Positions 36,701 through 47,084 of a DNA stretch of 64,000 nucleotides are shown one piece after another. The stretch comes from Brachybacterium huguangmaarense (GTDB lineage Bacteria; Actinomycetota; Actinomycetes; Actinomycetales; Dermabacteraceae): NCBI RefSeq assembly GCF_025725725.1, contig NZ_CP107020.1:2232001-2296000 (forward strand), in the 5' to 3' direction. The translations under genes were made by a program, and so were the position numbers. Positions within the stretch are counted from its first letter, which is position 1; every line of letters begins with the position of its first letter. The notes beneath the pieces are model-generated. The model ran no database searches, was not told where the DNA came from, and saw only the letters and a list, made by a program, of their open reading frames with translations.

Positions 36701-38284
36701 TCAGGCGCCGACGGCAGAGGCGAAACGCTCGGCGACGATGTCCGCGATGAGCGGGTGGTCGCCGAGCGGCTCGGCGACCAGATCCGCCCCGGCATCGGCC
36801 AGGACACGCTGGAAATATCCCGGCACGAGCAGATAGCTGGCCACCACGACGCGGCGGCCCGGGTCCTGCTCGCGCAGCGCCGCGACGGCGGCACCCACGC
36901 TCGGCTCGGCGGCCGCGACGAAGCCGAGGGCCACGGGGCGCCCGAGCCGCGCGGCGAGCAGCTCGCGCATGCGCGCCGCCATCTCCTGCCCCGCGCGGTC
37001 GCGCGTGCCCGCGACCGCCATCACGACCGCGTCGTGCTCGCCGAGCCCGCACTCCTCGAGACGCTCGGCCATGACGTCGGCCAGGCGGGGGTCGGGGCCC
37101 AGGGGAGGGGCGGCGAGCGCCGCATGACCCTCGACGGCGTGCGCGATGTCCCAGGCCACGTGGTAGCCCGTCGACAGCAGCAGCGGCACGACCACCGCGT
37201 CGGGAGCGTTCTCGGGGCGCGTGCGTCGATCGTCCGCCGAGCGCGCGGCGACCGCGTCGACCACCGTGGCGACATCAGGGTCCTGCACGTCGACGTACGC
37301 CTCGCGGACGGCGGTCGAGCCCAGCTGGTGCTGGACCCGCGTCAGGATCGCGCGGATCACGTCACGGCCTGCACGGCTCCGGGTGCCGTGCGCGCAGCCG
37401 ATGAGCACGGGCGCGCCGTCGTGCGCGGGAACGGGCCTCGGCGCGCCGTCGGGGAGCGCCTCGCGGCCCGACCCGTGGATCTCGCCGGCCGGCTCGGGCG
37501 GGGAGAGGAAGCCCTCTGCCGCGGTGCGCCCCACCACGATGACCGAGGGGAAGCCGATGCCCTCGTCCGCCACGACCCGCTCGATCGTGCCGATCGTGCC
37601 GCGCACCGCGCGCTGCTGCGGCGTGGTCGCGCTCTGCACGACCGCGACGGGGGTCGCCGGATCGATGCCGTTGAGCAGCACCTGCGACACGAGGCGCGGG
37701 AGCCACTCGACGCCCATCATGAGCACGGTCGTGGTGCCCGGGTCCCGCAGCGCCGCGAGGTCCGCGGGCCCCAGGTCGCCGTGGGCGTTGACGACGTGGA
37801 GCGCCACAGCGGCGCCGCGGTGGGTCACGGGGACGTCGGCGGCCGCGGGTCCGGCGATCGAGGAGGTCACTCCGGGCACCACCTGCACGGGCACGCCCGC
37901 GGCGCGGCACGCGAGGACCTCCTCACCGCCGCGGCCCAGCACGAACGGATCGCCGCCCTTGAGACGCACGACCCGCTTGCCGGCGTGCGCCTGCTCGACG
38001 AGTACCCGTTCGATGTCGGCCTGGCGCATCGAACGGCCGCCGGGGGTCTTGCCCACGCCGATCACCTCGACGCCCGCGCCGAGCAGCTCGACGAGACCCG
38101 CGGGCCCGAGCCGGTCGACCACGACGACGTCGGCCTGGCGCAGCAGCGCGAGGCCGCGGACCGTCAGCAGGTCGAAGGCCCCGGGGCCGCCGCCGACGAG
38201 GGCGACGGACCCCGGCTCGAGCCGCACGGGGGAGAGCGCCTCGACCGCGAGCGGGTCGTCTCGCCCGTCCTCGACGTCCGTCAT
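36701..38284 (-). CDS. Fused uroporphyrinogen-III methyltransferase and sirohydrochlorin ferrochelatase
   Basis: Residues about 20-265 form a CobA/SUMT methyltransferase (VALVGGGPGAFDLLTVRGL, RLKGGDPFVLGRGGEE). Residues about 285-527 form a CbiX/SirB chelatase with GCAHGTRSRAGRDVI and LLLSTGYHVAWDIAHAVEGH, whose histidines coordinate the metal. The fusion supplies two of the three steps from uroporphyrinogen III to siroheme, the cofactor of NirB. The oxidation step is not visible. Its ATG overlaps the nirD stop by 4 bp, placing cofactor synthesis in the same operon as the nitrite reductase. Confidence 0.93.
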   Translation of the reverse strand: MTDVEDGRDDPLAVEALSPVRLEPGSVALVGGGPGAFDLLTVRGLALLRQADVVVVDRLGPAGLVELLGAGVEVIGVGKTPGGRSMRQADIERVLVEQAHAGKRVVRLKGGDPFVLGRGGEEVLACRAAGVPVQVVPGVTSSIAGPAAADVPVTHRGAAVALHVVNAHGDLGPADLAALRDPGTTTVLMMGVEWLPRLVSQVLLNGIDPATPVAVVQSATTPQQRAVRGTIGTIERVVADEGIGFPSVIVVGRTAAEGFLSPPEPAGEIHGSGREALPDGAPRPVPAHDGAPVLIGCAHGTRSRAGRDVIRAILTRVQHQLGSTAVREAYVDVQDPDVATVVDAVAARSADDRRTRPENAPDAVVVPLLLSTGYHVAWDIAHAVEGHAALAAPPLGPDPRLADVMAERLEECGLGEHDAVVMAVAGTRDRAGQEMAARMRELLAARLGRPVALGFVAAAEPSVGAAVAALREQDPGRRVVVASYLLVPGYFQRVLADAGADLVAEPLGDHPLIADIVAERFASAVGA

Positions 38285-38688
38285 CGGGCGTCGGCGCGCG
38301 GCCGCGGCGAGGACGCGACGAACAGCACCCCGTCGCGCACCTCCGCGTCGAACACGTCGATCTGCTTCTTCTCGCCGCCACCGGCGTCGATCACCTCGCC
38401 GGTGTCCAGGTTCCACACCTGCTTGTACATGGGCGAGGCGATCGTGGGGACGACGACGGACTCCTCGGGTGTCCCGCCCGGCACGACGTGCGTGCCGACG
38501 AGGCCGCGGGACAGGATGTTGGCTCCCGAGTACGGGTCGTGCTGCTGGATCGCGTGCACGCTCCCGTCGTCCAGCAGGAACACGCCGATCTGCGTGTCGT
38601 CGGGCAGCAGCGCCGCAGCGCCGCGCTCGACGCTCAGGGCCGCGAGGGGGCAGATCTCGATCATCGACCGATCAGTCAGGGCATTCAT
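38281..38688 (-). CDS. nirD: Nitrite reductase small subunit
   Basis: A 135-residue NirD with the Rieske-like fold but lacking the Cys-His cluster ligands, as usual for NirD. HDPYSGANILSRGLVG and SPMYKQVWNLDTGEV are typical. It pairs with NirB for reduction of nitrite to ammonium. It starts 48 bp after the nirB stop and its own stop overlaps the CobA-CbiX start. Confidence 0.96.
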   Translation of the reverse strand: MNALTDRSMIEICPLAALSVERGAAALLPDDTQIGVFLLDDGSVHAIQQHDPYSGANILSRGLVGTHVVPGGTPEESVVVPTIASPMYKQVWNLDTGEVIDAGGGEKKQIDVFDAEVRDGVLFVASSPRPRADAR

Positions 38689-38736
38689 GGCTCGTCGTCT
38701 CTCGTCTCGTGGGGCTCGTGGGGGTGGCGCCGCCGG

Positions 38737-41421
38737 TCACGGCTGCTGGGCGAACGCGGGGACCGGGTCCTCGTGCTCGTCGCCGTGCTCGCGCGCCTCG
38801 AGGAGCGAGCCGTACGTGACGAAGTCCTCGGCGGTCGCCGGGCGGGCCTGTCCGCGCTCGGGGACGTAGCGCAGCTCGTCGTCGGTCTCGCGCGGGGCGT
38901 TGACGAACGAGACGAACTTCGCCGCGCGCTCCGGGTCGTTCACGGCCTCCGCCCACTCGTCCACGTACGAGTCGACGTGGCGCTGCATGGACTCCTCGAG
39001 CTGCTCGCCGATGCCGAGCGTGTCGTCGACGATCACGCGCCGCAGCTCCTCGATGCCGCCCCGGTACTCCTCGACCCAGCGCGCGGTGCGCTGGAGCTTG
39101 TCGGCCTCGCGGACGTAGAGCATGAGGAAGCGGTCGATGCAGCGCCGCAGGGTCGCGTCGTCGAGGTCCTCGGCGAGCAGCTTGCCGTGCGCGGGCTGGG
39201 CACCGCCGTTGCCGCCGACGTACAGGTTCCAGCCGCGGTTGGTCGCGATCACGCCGACGTCCTTGGCCTGGGCCTCCGCGCACTCGCGGGCGCACCCCGA
39301 CACCGAGATCTTGATCTTGTGAGGCGAGCGCAGACCGCGGTAGCGCTTCTCGAGGTTCACCGCCATCGTGGTCGAGTCCTGCACGCCGAAGCGGCACCAG
39401 TTGGTGCCCAGGCACGCCTTGACCATGCGCAGCGACTTGCCGTACGCGTGTCCGGACTGGAAGCCCGCGTCCACGAGGCGCTTCCAGATCTCCGGGAGCT
39501 GCTCGAGGCGCGCGCCGAACAGGCCGACGCGCTGGGCGCCGTTGAGCTTGACGTACAGACCGTAGTCCTGGGCGACCTGCGCGATGACCATGAGGCCCTC
39601 GGGCGTGACCTCGCCGGCGGGCATCGCGGGGATCACCGAGTAGGTGCCGTCCCGCTGGATGTTCGCCATCACGAAGTCGTTGGTGTCCTGCAGGGAGCCG
39701 AGCTGGCGGCCCACCGGGTTGTGGCGGCGCCCGGTGATCGCGCCGAGCGTCGAGAGGATCGACGCGACCGTCGGGCGGCACACCGCGCAGCCGCGACCGG
39801 TGCCGAAGGCAGTGACGACCTCCGTGAAGGTCTCCTGGCCGCCCTCCTCGACGAGCTTGAACAGCTCGGCGCGGGACTGCGCGAAATGCTCGCACAGGGC
39901 ATGGGAGACGGTGATGCCGCTCTTCTCGAGCTCCTGGTTGAGGATCTTGGTGAGGGTCGGCACGCACGAGCCGCACACCGTCCCCGCCTTCGTGCACTCC
40001 TTGATCGCGCCCACGGTGTGGCACTCGTGCTCGGTGACGGCATTGCGGATCGTGCCCGCGTCGACGTTGTTGCACGAGCACACCACGGCGTCGTCGGGCA
40101 GCGCGGTGTCGGCCATCGCGGTGCCCTCGGGGGCGATCACGGCCGAAGGGTCGGCGCCGAGCTCGCGGCCGATCAGCGGGCGCAGCTGGGAGTACAGCTC
40201 GATGTCGCCCACGAACACGCCGCCCAGCAGGCGCTTGGCGTCGTCGGACATGACGAGCTTGCGGTACTTGCGGTTGACGGGGTCGACGAACGAGACCTCG
40301 AGCGCGTCGGGGCTCACGGCGTTGACGTCCCCGAAGGCGGCGGCATCGACGCCCACGCCCTTGAGCTTGGTGCCGTCGTCGGCGCGGTGATGCGTGCGGT
40401 CGCCGCCCAGGAAGCGGTCGACGACGACGTCGGCCATGTCGTTGCCGGGGGCGATCAGACCCGCGCACACGCCGTTGAAGGACGCGCACTCGCCGATGGC
40501 CCAGATCGCGGGGTCGGAGGTCTGGCAGGTGTCGCCGACGATCACGCCGCCGCGCTCGCCGATCGCGAGGCCGGCCTCGCGGGCCACGCGGTCGCGCGGG
40601 CGGATTCCGGTCGAGAAGACCACGACGTCCACGGGCAGCTCGGTCTCGTCGGAGAGGTACGCGGTGCCCATCGCGCCGTCGCCCGCGGGCGTGAAGCGGG
40701 TGGCGCCCACCCCGGTGCGCGCGTGGATCCCGAGATCCTCGATGAGCAGGCGCAGCATCTCGCCGCCGCCCTGGTCGAGCTGGACGCTCATGAGGCGGTC
40801 GGCGAACTCGACCACGGTGGTGTCGACGTCCATGTTCTTCAGGGCCGCGGCGGCCTCGAGGCCGAGCACGCCGCCGCCGACGACCATGCCCCGCAGGGGG
40901 CGTCCCAGGGCCGCGCCACGGGTGGCGACCCACTCGGCCAGGCGCTCGACGTCCTCGACGGTGCGGTAGCTGAACGAACCGGGCAGGTCCTTGCCCTCGG
41001 CGCGCGGCGCCCAGGCCCACGAGCCGGTCGCAAGCACGAGCCGGTCGTAGCGGTGCACGGTGCCTGACGCGGTCGTCACGGTCTGCGCGGCACGGTCGAC
41101 GGCCTCGACCTTGTCGCCCGCGACGAGCGTGATCCGCGGGTCGTCCCACACGGAGGGGTCGAGCGCGAGCATGCTCGCGTCGTGGCGCGTGAACCAGTTG
41201 GACAGGTGCACGCGGTCATACGGCTGCTCGGGCTCCTCCCCGATCACGGTGAGGCGCCAGGAGCCGTCGGGGTCCTGGGCGCGCAGCCGGGCGGCGAAAC
41301 GGTGCCCGGTCATGCCGCCGCCGGCGACGAGGATGCGGGCGTCGGTCAGGTCGGGCGCGGGCGTCGCGGAGCTGATGAGAGGCGACGCGTCGACGGGCGC
41401 GGTGGTGTCGGGGGAGCTCAT
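38737..41421 (-). CDS. nirB: NADH-dependent nitrite reductase large subunit
   Basis: An 894-residue NirB. The order is FAD domain (ILVAGGGMTGHRFAARL near 30), NADH domain (VVGGGVLGLEAAAAL near 170), two BFD-like [2Fe-2S] segments (CSCNN and CGSC, then GCAVC), and the sulfite/nitrite reductase core with siroheme-[4Fe-4S] cysteines in CLGTNWCRF and SGCARECAE. It moves six electrons from NADH to nitrite in the cytoplasm. It is the first gene of nirB-nirD-cobA/cbiX and divergent from the ilv leader. An upstream TAGGCT on the minus strand may be its -10. Confidence 0.97.
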   Translation of the reverse strand: MSSPDTTAPVDASPLISSATPAPDLTDARILVAGGGMTGHRFAARLRAQDPDGSWRLTVIGEEPEQPYDRVHLSNWFTRHDASMLALDPSVWDDPRITLVAGDKVEAVDRAAQTVTTASGTVHRYDRLVLATGSWAWAPRAEGKDLPGSFSYRTVEDVERLAEWVATRGAALGRPLRGMVVGGGVLGLEAAAALKNMDVDTTVVEFADRLMSVQLDQGGGEMLRLLIEDLGIHARTGVGATRFTPAGDGAMGTAYLSDETELPVDVVVFSTGIRPRDRVAREAGLAIGERGGVIVGDTCQTSDPAIWAIGECASFNGVCAGLIAPGNDMADVVVDRFLGGDRTHHRADDGTKLKGVGVDAAAFGDVNAVSPDALEVSFVDPVNRKYRKLVMSDDAKRLLGGVFVGDIELYSQLRPLIGRELGADPSAVIAPEGTAMADTALPDDAVVCSCNNVDAGTIRNAVTEHECHTVGAIKECTKAGTVCGSCVPTLTKILNQELEKSGITVSHALCEHFAQSRAELFKLVEEGGQETFTEVVTAFGTGRGCAVCRPTVASILSTLGAITGRRHNPVGRQLGSLQDTNDFVMANIQRDGTYSVIPAMPAGEVTPEGLMVIAQVAQDYGLYVKLNGAQRVGLFGARLEQLPEIWKRLVDAGFQSGHAYGKSLRMVKACLGTNWCRFGVQDSTTMAVNLEKRYRGLRSPHKIKISVSGCARECAEAQAKDVGVIATNRGWNLYVGGNGGAQPAHGKLLAEDLDDATLRRCIDRFLMLYVREADKLQRTARWVEEYRGGIEELRRVIVDDTLGIGEQLEESMQRHVDSYVDEWAEAVNDPERAAKFVSFVNAPRETDDELRYVPERGQARPATAEDFVTYGSLLEAREHGDEHEDPVPAFAQQP

Positions 41422-41608
41422 GGGGCGATCACGAACCTTCGGGTGTGGGGGCGAACCTGCTCTGTGAGCCTAGGAGAGAGACACCGTTTCACGCAGGACC
41501 TTCGGTCCGAACGGGCCTGTCGTCCCCTCGCCGCCGCCCGCGTCGCGCGGGACGGGATGCCGTCCCGCATCGTGGACATGGTGGGAGCGGGGCGGGGGGG
41601 TCGCTAAC
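41422..41608. promoter_or_regulatory. Intergenic promoter region between nirB and the ilv leader
   Basis: This stretch has no coding frame. On the minus strand TAGGCT stands about 50 bp before the nirB start. On the plus strand TAACAT at 41605-41610 is the likely -10 of the ilv leader. I see no clear GlnR, FNR or NarL site. Confidence 0.45.
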
Positions 41609-41617
41609 ATGACCGGC

Positions 41618-41656
41618 ATGCAGATGATCCTCCTCGTAGTTACCGAGCGCGGCTGA
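41618..41656 (+). CDS. ilvBNC leader peptide
   Basis: Twelve residues, [12 protein letters not shown], contain consecutive codons for Ile, Leu, Leu, Val and Val, the three end products of the operon. The ATG is 7 nt after the TAACAT -10, so it is probably at the transcript's 5' end; an in-frame ATG at 41609 overlaps the -10. When charged branched-chain tRNAs are scarce, ribosomes should stall on these codons and prevent the terminator at 41691-41723. This is classical transcription attenuation. Confidence 0.85.
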   Translation: MQMILLVVTERG

Positions 41657-41676
41657 CGCCCGTTCGTCCCTACGAG
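41633..41676 (+). promoter_or_regulatory. Leader pairing that can respond to ribosome position
   Basis: CTCGTAG (41633-41639), inside the leader's Leu-Val codons, is exactly complementary to CTACGAG (41670-41676). This pairing would form when ribosomes do not occupy the control codons. The second arm lies just before the terminator stem, so it may also pair alternatively with it. Assignment is by inspection, not folding. Confidence 0.5.
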
Positions 41677-41690
41677 ACGTCTTCCGCGCA

Positions 41691-41723
41691 CCCCTCGAGA
41701 GCCCTCCGGCCGAGGGGTTTTTT
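41691..41723 (+). terminator. Attenuator terminator before ilvB
   Basis: CCCCTCG (41691-41697) pairs with CGAGGGG (41711-41717) across a 13-nt loop, followed directly by six thymines (41718-41723). This is a standard intrinsic terminator, located between the leader peptide and ilvB, 57 bp before the ilvB ATG. Confidence 0.85.
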
Positions 41724-41780
41724 CGTGCCCGCTCTCGATCGACACACCGACCTCCCGACCCGACGACCCCAGGAGTTCCG

Positions 41781-43538
41781 ATGGCCGCACCACGCGTCAC
41801 CGGCGCACAGTCGCTGATCCAATCCCTCGAGCATGCCGGGGCGGACGTCGTCTTCGGCCTTCCCGGCGGGGCGATCCTCCCCACCTACGACCCGCTCATG
41901 GACGCCCAGCACCTGCGGCACATCCTCGTGCGCCACGAGCAGGGGGCGGGCCACGCCGCGAGCGGCTACGCGCATGCGACCGGCAAGGTCGGCGTGTGCA
42001 TGGCGACCTCCGGCCCGGGCGCGACGAACCTGATCACCGCGATCGCGGACGCCCAGATGGACTCGATCCCGATGGTCGCGATCACGGGCCAGGTCGGCTC
42101 CTCCTTCATCGGCACCGACGCCTTCCAGGAGGCGGACATCGTCGGGATGACGATGCCGGTGACCAAGCACAACTTCCTGGTGACCGACCCGGCGCAGATC
42201 CCGCGCACGATCAAGCAGGCCTTCCACATCGCCTCGACCGGCCGTCCCGGCGCCGTCCTCGTGGACGTCACCAAGGACGCCCAGCAGGCCGAGACGACGT
42301 TCGAGTGGCCCGAGGGGCTGGACCTGCCGGGCTACCGTCCCGCGCCGCGTCCGCACCACAAGCAGGTGCGCGAGGCCGTGAACCTGTTGGTCCACGCCAA
42401 GCGGCCCGTCTTCCTGATCGGCGGCGGCGTGATCCGCGGCGGCGCCTCGCGCGAGGTGCGCCAGCTCGTCGACCTCTCGGGCGCGCCCTTCGTGACCACC
42501 CTGATGGCCCGCGGCGCGCTGCCGGACTCCCATCCCGCGCAGCTGGGCATGCCCGGCATGCACGGCTCGGTCGCGGCGGTCTCGGCCCTCCAGCGCGCCG
42601 ATCTCATCATCGCGATCGGCGCCCGCTTCGACGACCGCGTGACGGGTCGCCTCGACTCCTTCGCGCCGAACGCGACCGTGGTCCACGCGGACGTCGACCC
42701 CGCCGAGATCTCCAAGAATCGCGAGGCGGACGTGCCGATCGTGGGCGAGGCCCGGGACATCGCGACCGCGCTGACCGTCGAGCTGCGCGAGCGTCTGGCC
42801 GAGCACGACGAGCGCGACTACGAGTCGTGGTGGGCCACGCTCGACAACCTCCGGACCACCTATCCGATGGGCTGGACCGAGACCGCCGACGGCCACACCG
42901 CCCCGCAGAAGGTGATCCAGCGCCTCGGCCAGATCTCCGGACCGGAGTCGATCTTCGTCTCGGGCGTGGGCCAGCACCAGATGTGGTCGGCCCAGTTCAT
43001 CGGCTACGAGCACCCCAACACCTGGATCAACTCCGGAGGGCTGGGCACGATGGGCTACTCGGTGCCCGCCGCGATGGGCGCGAAGGTCGGCATGCCCGAC
43101 CGCACCGTGTGGGCCATCGACGGCGACGGCTGCTTCCAGATGACCAACCAGGAGCTCGCGACCTGCGTCATCAACGAGATCCCGATCAAGGTCGCGATCA
43201 TCAACAACTCGAGCCTGGGCATGGTCCGCCAGTGGCAGAACCTGTTCTACGACCAGCGCTACTCCCACACCGACCTCAACACCGGTCACGGGACGCGCCG
43301 CATCCCCGACTTCGTCAAGCTCGCCGACGCCTACGGCTGCGCCGGACTGCGCTGCGAGCGCGACGAGGACATCGACGCGACGATCGAGAAGGCGATGCAG
43401 ATCGACGACCGCCCCGTGGTCGTGGACTTCACCGTGAGCGCCGACGCGATGGTGTGGCCGATGGTGCCCGCCGGCGTCTCCAACGACGAGATCCAGATCG
43501 CCCAGGGCATGACGCCCGAGTGGGAGAGGGACATCTGA
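41781..43538 (+). CDS. ilvB: Acetolactate synthase large subunit
   Basis: A 585-residue thiamine-diphosphate enzyme making acetolactate or acetohydroxybutyrate. The catalytic glutamate is Glu53 ([14 protein letters not shown]), and the cofactor-metal motif is [12 protein letters not shown] with [12 protein letters not shown]. It has the large-subunit length and the C-terminal WPMVPAG segment typical of biosynthetic enzymes. It is the first structural gene behind the attenuator and is followed 3 bp later by its regulatory subunit. Confidence 0.97.
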   Translation: MAAPRVTGAQSLIQSLEHAGADVVFGLPGGAILPTYDPLMDAQHLRHILVRHEQGAGHAASGYAHATGKVGVCMATSGPGATNLITAIADAQMDSIPMVAITGQVGSSFIGTDAFQEADIVGMTMPVTKHNFLVTDPAQIPRTIKQAFHIASTGRPGAVLVDVTKDAQQAETTFEWPEGLDLPGYRPAPRPHHKQVREAVNLLVHAKRPVFLIGGGVIRGGASREVRQLVDLSGAPFVTTLMARGALPDSHPAQLGMPGMHGSVAAVSALQRADLIIAIGARFDDRVTGRLDSFAPNATVVHADVDPAEISKNREADVPIVGEARDIATALTVELRERLAEHDERDYESWWATLDNLRTTYPMGWTETADGHTAPQKVIQRLGQISGPESIFVSGVGQHQMWSAQFIGYEHPNTWINSGGLGTMGYSVPAAMGAKVGMPDRTVWAIDGDGCFQMTNQELATCVINEIPIKVAIINNSSLGMVRQWQNLFYDQRYSHTDLNTGHGTRRIPDFVKLADAYGCAGLRCERDEDIDATIEKAMQIDDRPVVVDFTVSADAMVWPMVPAGVSNDEIQIAQGMTPEWERDI

Positions 43539-43541
43539 GCC

Positions 43542-44087
43542 ATGCAGAACGCGAGCACCACCACCAAGTCCATGCTTCCCAACACCCACACCCTCTCGGT
43601 GCTGGTCGAGAACAAGCCCGGCGTGCTGACCCGCGTCGCGGCGCTGTTCGCACGGCGCGGGTACAACATCTCCTCCCTCGCCGTGGGCCCCACCGAGCAC
43701 CCCGAGATCTCCCGCATCACCGTCGCGGTCGACGTCGACGAGCAGCCGCTCGAGCAGATCACCAAGCAGCTCAACAAGCTCGTCAACGTCCTCAAGATCG
43801 TCCAGCTCGAGCCGCGCCAGACCGTCGTGCGCGAGCTCGTGCTGGTCAAGGTCAAGGCCGACAGCTCCACGCGCACCTCCGTGCTGGAGATCGTCCAGAT
43901 GTTCCGCGCCAAGGTGGTCGACGCCTCCTCCGACGCGGTGACCATCGAGGCCACCGGCGCCGAGGACAAGCTGCGCGCCCTGCTGGGCATGCTCGAGCCC
44001 TTCGGCATCCGGGAGATCGTCAAGTCGGGAGCCGTCGCCATCTCGCGCGGAGGCCGGTCGATCACCGACCGCACGCTGCTGTCCTGA
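43542..44087 (+). CDS. ilvN: Acetolactate synthase small subunit
   Basis: A 181-residue regulatory subunit. The N-terminal ACT domain ([21 protein letters not shown]) confers valine feedback, and the C-terminal ALS-small domain ends with [16 protein letters not shown]. It starts 3 bp after the ilvB stop. Length is at the upper end of normal owing to a short N-terminal extension before the ACT domain. Confidence 0.96.
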   Translation: MQNASTTTKSMLPNTHTLSVLVENKPGVLTRVAALFARRGYNISSLAVGPTEHPEISRITVAVDVDEQPLEQITKQLNKLVNVLKIVQLEPRQTVVRELVLVKVKADSSTRTSVLEIVQMFRAKVVDASSDAVTIEATGAEDKLRALLGMLEPFGIREIVKSGAVAISRGGRSITDRTLLS

Positions 44088-44214
44088 CGGCTCCCACCCC
44101 GAGAGTCGTCCCACTATTCGGGCGCGCCTCTCAGAACGCAAGACGGTGGCGGGCTACCATGAGTCCGTCACCGAACCGACTGCACCGCCTCACCCCTATG
44201 AAGGAGCACATCTC

Positions 44215-45246
44215 GTGGCTGACATGTTCTACGACGACGACGCCGACCTCTCGCTCATCCAGTCCAAGAAGGTCGCCGTCATCGGCTTCGGCTCGCAGGG
44301 CCACGCCCACGCGCTGAACCTGCGCGACTCGGGCGTCGAGGTCCGCGTCGGCCTGCGCGAGGGCTCGGGCTCCCGCGAGAAGGCCGAGGAGCAGGGCCTC
44401 ACGGTCGGCACCCCGGCCGAGGTCTCCGCGTGGGCCGACGTCGTCATGATCCTCGCGCCCGATCAGCACCAGCGCACGCTGTACGCCGAGGAGATCCGCG
44501 ACAACCTCGAGGCCGGCAACGCCCTCTTCTTCGCGCACGGCTTCAACGTCCGCTTCGGCTACGTCGAGGCCCCCGAGGGCGTCGACGTGTGCATGGTCGC
44601 CCCCAAGGGCCCCGGCCACACCGTGCGCCGCGAGTACGTCGCGGGCCGCGGCGTCCCGGTCATCGTCGCCGTCGAGCAGGACGCGACGGGCGAGGCCTGG
44701 CCGCTCGCGCTGTCCTACGCCAAGGGCATCGGCGGCCTGCGCGCCGGCGGCATCCGCACCACCTTCACCGAGGAGACCGAGACCGACCTGTTCGGCGAGC
44801 AGGCCGTGCTGTGCGGCGGCATGAGCCACCTCGTGCAGGCGGGCTTCGAGACCCTCACCGAGGCCGGCTACCAGCCGGAGATCGCCTACTTCGAGGTGCT
44901 CCACGAGCTCAAGCTCATCGTCGACCTCATGATCGAGGGCGGCATCTCCAAGCAGCGCTGGTCGATCTCGGACACCGCCGAGTACGGCGACTACGTCTCG
45001 GGCCCCCGCGTCGTCGACGACCACGTCAAGGAGAGCATGAAGGCGGTGCTGTCCGACATCCAGGACGGCACCTTCGCCCAGCGCTTCATCGACGACCAGG
45101 ACAAGGGCGCGGCCGAGTTCACCCAGCTGCGCGAGACCGAGGCCGGTCACCCGATCGAGGGCGTCGGCAAGGAGCTGCGCAAGATGTTCTCCTGGAACAA
45201 GGAGAACGTCGACGCGGACTACACCGAGGGCTCCGCCGCGCGCTGA
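44215..45246 (+). CDS. ilvC: Ketol-acid reductoisomerase, class I
   Basis: A 343-residue NADPH enzyme converting acetolactate to dihydroxyisovalerate. The N-terminus [16 protein letters not shown] is typical, followed by [17 protein letters not shown] (Rossmann fold) and the C-terminal knotted domain with [14 protein letters not shown]. The GTG start at 44215 has AAGGAG 8 nt upstream; a longer frame from 44146 would overlap a possible separate -10 (TACCAT at 44155-44160), which hints at an extra ilvC promoter. It is third in the attenuated operon. Confidence 0.97.
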   Translation: MADMFYDDDADLSLIQSKKVAVIGFGSQGHAHALNLRDSGVEVRVGLREGSGSREKAEEQGLTVGTPAEVSAWADVVMILAPDQHQRTLYAEEIRDNLEAGNALFFAHGFNVRFGYVEAPEGVDVCMVAPKGPGHTVRREYVAGRGVPVIVAVEQDATGEAWPLALSYAKGIGGLRAGGIRTTFTEETETDLFGEQAVLCGGMSHLVQAGFETLTEAGYQPEIAYFEVLHELKLIVDLMIEGGISKQRWSISDTAEYGDYVSGPRVVDDHVKESMKAVLSDIQDGTFAQRFIDDQDKGAAEFTQLRETEAGHPIEGVGKELRKMFSWNKENVDADYTEGSAAR

Positions 45247-45251
45247 TCCGC

Positions 45252-45272
45252 ACCGGCCCTCTCGAGGCCGGT
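45252..45272 (+). terminator. Hairpin after ilvC, possible terminator
   Basis: ACCGGCC (45252-45258) and GGCCGGT (45266-45272) form a 7-bp stem with a 7-nt loop just after the ilvC stop. There is no thymine run after it, so termination would be inefficient. It separates ilvBNC from the serA promoter. Confidence 0.4.
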
Positions 45273-45420
45273 CGCCGCTCGCGATCCGAGCGCGGCCGGC
45301 CTCGCCCGTCCCGCCCAGCAGCACCCCGCCGTGCATCTTGCATGGTGACCCCTGTGACCGCATCGCGGACACCCCACTAGGCTCAGCCCCATCGTCCAAC
45401 CCACCCCCGGAGGTCAGATC

Positions 45421-47025
45421 GTGCCGCGTCCCGTCGTGCTCATCGCCGAAGAGCTCTCGCCCGCCACCGTCGAGGTCCTCGGCCCCGACGTCGAGGTGCG
45501 CCAGGTCGACGGCACCGACCGTGCGGCCCTCCTGGCCGCAGTCGCCGAGGCCGATGCCCTGCTCGTCCGCTCCGCCACCACGGTCGACGCCGAGGTGTTC
45601 GCCGCGGCGCCCCACCTCACGGTCGTCGCGCGCGCCGGCGTGGGCCTCGACAACGTCGACGTGCCCGCCGCGACCACCGCCGGCGCGATGGTCATCAACG
45701 CCCCGACCTCCAACATCACCTCGGCGGCCGAGCTCGCGGTGGCCCTCATCCTGGCGAGCCTGCGCCACCTGGGCCGGGCCGACGCCTCCGTCAAGGCCGG
45801 ACGCTGGGAGCGCAAGCAGCTCACGGGCACCGAGCTGCTCGACAAGACGGTCGGCGTCGTCGGCTTCGGCCGCATCGGCCAGCTCGTCGCCGAGCGCCTG
45901 CGCCCCTTCGGCGTGCACCTGCTCGCCTACGACCCCTACGTCTCCCAGGCGCGCGCCGCCGAGCTGGGCGCGCGCGTGGTCGACCTCGAGGAGCTCATGA
46001 GCACGGCCGACGTCGTGACCGTGCACATGCCCAGGACCCCGGAGACCGTCGGCCTCATCGGCGAGGCTGAGCTCGCCCTCGCCAAGCCCGGCCTCCACGT
46101 CGTCAACGCCGCGCGCGGGGGCCTCATCGACGAGGAGGCCCTGTACCGGGCCCTCGCCGAGGGCCGGATCGCGGGCGCCGCCCTCGACGTCTACTCCTCC
46201 GAGCCCCCCACGGCCTCCGAGACCGCGGCCCGGCTGCTCGAGCTGCCGACCGTGACCCTCACGCCCCACCTGGGTGCCTCGACCGTGGAGGCCCAGGAGA
46301 AGGCGGGCGTGGCCGTGGCCCGCTCCGTGCGCCTCGCGCTCGCGGGCGAGCTCGTGCCCGACGCGGTCAACGTCGCCGGCGGTGCGATCGACGAGGACGT
46401 GCGGCCCGGGATCGCCCTGGCCGACCGGCTCGGCCAGGTGTTCACGGCGCTCGCCGCCGAGGCGCCCGAGCTGCTCGAGATCGTCGTGCGCGGCGAGATC
46501 GCCTCGCGCGACGTCACCGCGATCAAGCTCTCGGCGCTGCGCGGCATCTTCCGCCCGATCGTCACCGAGCAGGTCAGCTACGTCAACGCGCCCGTGCTCG
46601 CCGAGGAGCGCGGCATCCGCGTGGACCTCGTGACCGCGGAGGACCCCGACCGCTTCCGCAACGTGGTCCAGGTGCGCGGCACCCTGCGCGACGGCTCCGT
46701 GGTGTCGGTCTCGGGCACCCTGTCCGGGGTCTCCCAGGAGCACAAGCTCGTCGAGGTGGGCGGTCACGAGGTCGACACGCCCCTGTCCGACCACCTCATG
46801 TTCATCCGCTACGAGGACCGTCCCGGCCTGATCGGCCGCTACGGCGGCCTGCTCGGCGAGGCCGGCATCAACATCGCGGGCATGGTCGTCTCCCGCGAGG
46901 CGGGCACGGGCTCCGAGGCGCTCGTGATCCTGAACCTCGACCAGAGCGTCGACCAGCAGATCGCCGAGGACATCGGCGAGCAGATCGGGGCGACCCGCTG
47001 CCAGAGCGTCGACCTCGTCTACTGA
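45421..47025 (+). CDS. serA: D-3-phosphoglycerate dehydrogenase
   Basis: A 534-residue type I enzyme starting serine synthesis. NAD binding is at [16 protein letters not shown] (about 144-159); [18 protein letters not shown] contains an active-site segment. The allosteric substrate-binding domain follows, then a C-terminal ACT domain ([19 protein letters not shown]) for serine feedback. A GTG start is preceded by GGAGGT. It has its own -10 (TAGGCT at 45378-45383). Placement between ilvC and leuB is common in actinobacteria. Confidence 0.97.
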   Translation: MPRPVVLIAEELSPATVEVLGPDVEVRQVDGTDRAALLAAVAEADALLVRSATTVDAEVFAAAPHLTVVARAGVGLDNVDVPAATTAGAMVINAPTSNITSAAELAVALILASLRHLGRADASVKAGRWERKQLTGTELLDKTVGVVGFGRIGQLVAERLRPFGVHLLAYDPYVSQARAAELGARVVDLEELMSTADVVTVHMPRTPETVGLIGEAELALAKPGLHVVNAARGGLIDEEALYRALAEGRIAGAALDVYSSEPPTASETAARLLELPTVTLTPHLGASTVEAQEKAGVAVARSVRLALAGELVPDAVNVAGGAIDEDVRPGIALADRLGQVFTALAAEAPELLEIVVRGEIASRDVTAIKLSALRGIFRPIVTEQVSYVNAPVLAEERGIRVDLVTAEDPDRFRNVVQVRGTLRDGSVVSVSGTLSGVSQEHKLVEVGGHEVDTPLSDHLMFIRYEDRPGLIGRYGGLLGEAGINIAGMVVSREAGTGSEALVILNLDQSVDQQIAEDIGEQIGATRCQSVDLVY

Positions 47026-47084
47026 CCGCGGCCGCGACCGCGACCACCCCCCATCTCCGCGAACACAGAGGAACCCTGAAGCAC

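Noticed and set aside
44088..44214. Second leader peptide before ilvC
   Set aside because: An ATG at 44159 opens a frame running into ilvC out of phase, with no run of branched-chain codons and no terminator.
44131..46794. Antisense frame over ilvC and serA
   Set aside because: A GC-bias shadow; both plus-strand proteins are complete and conserved.
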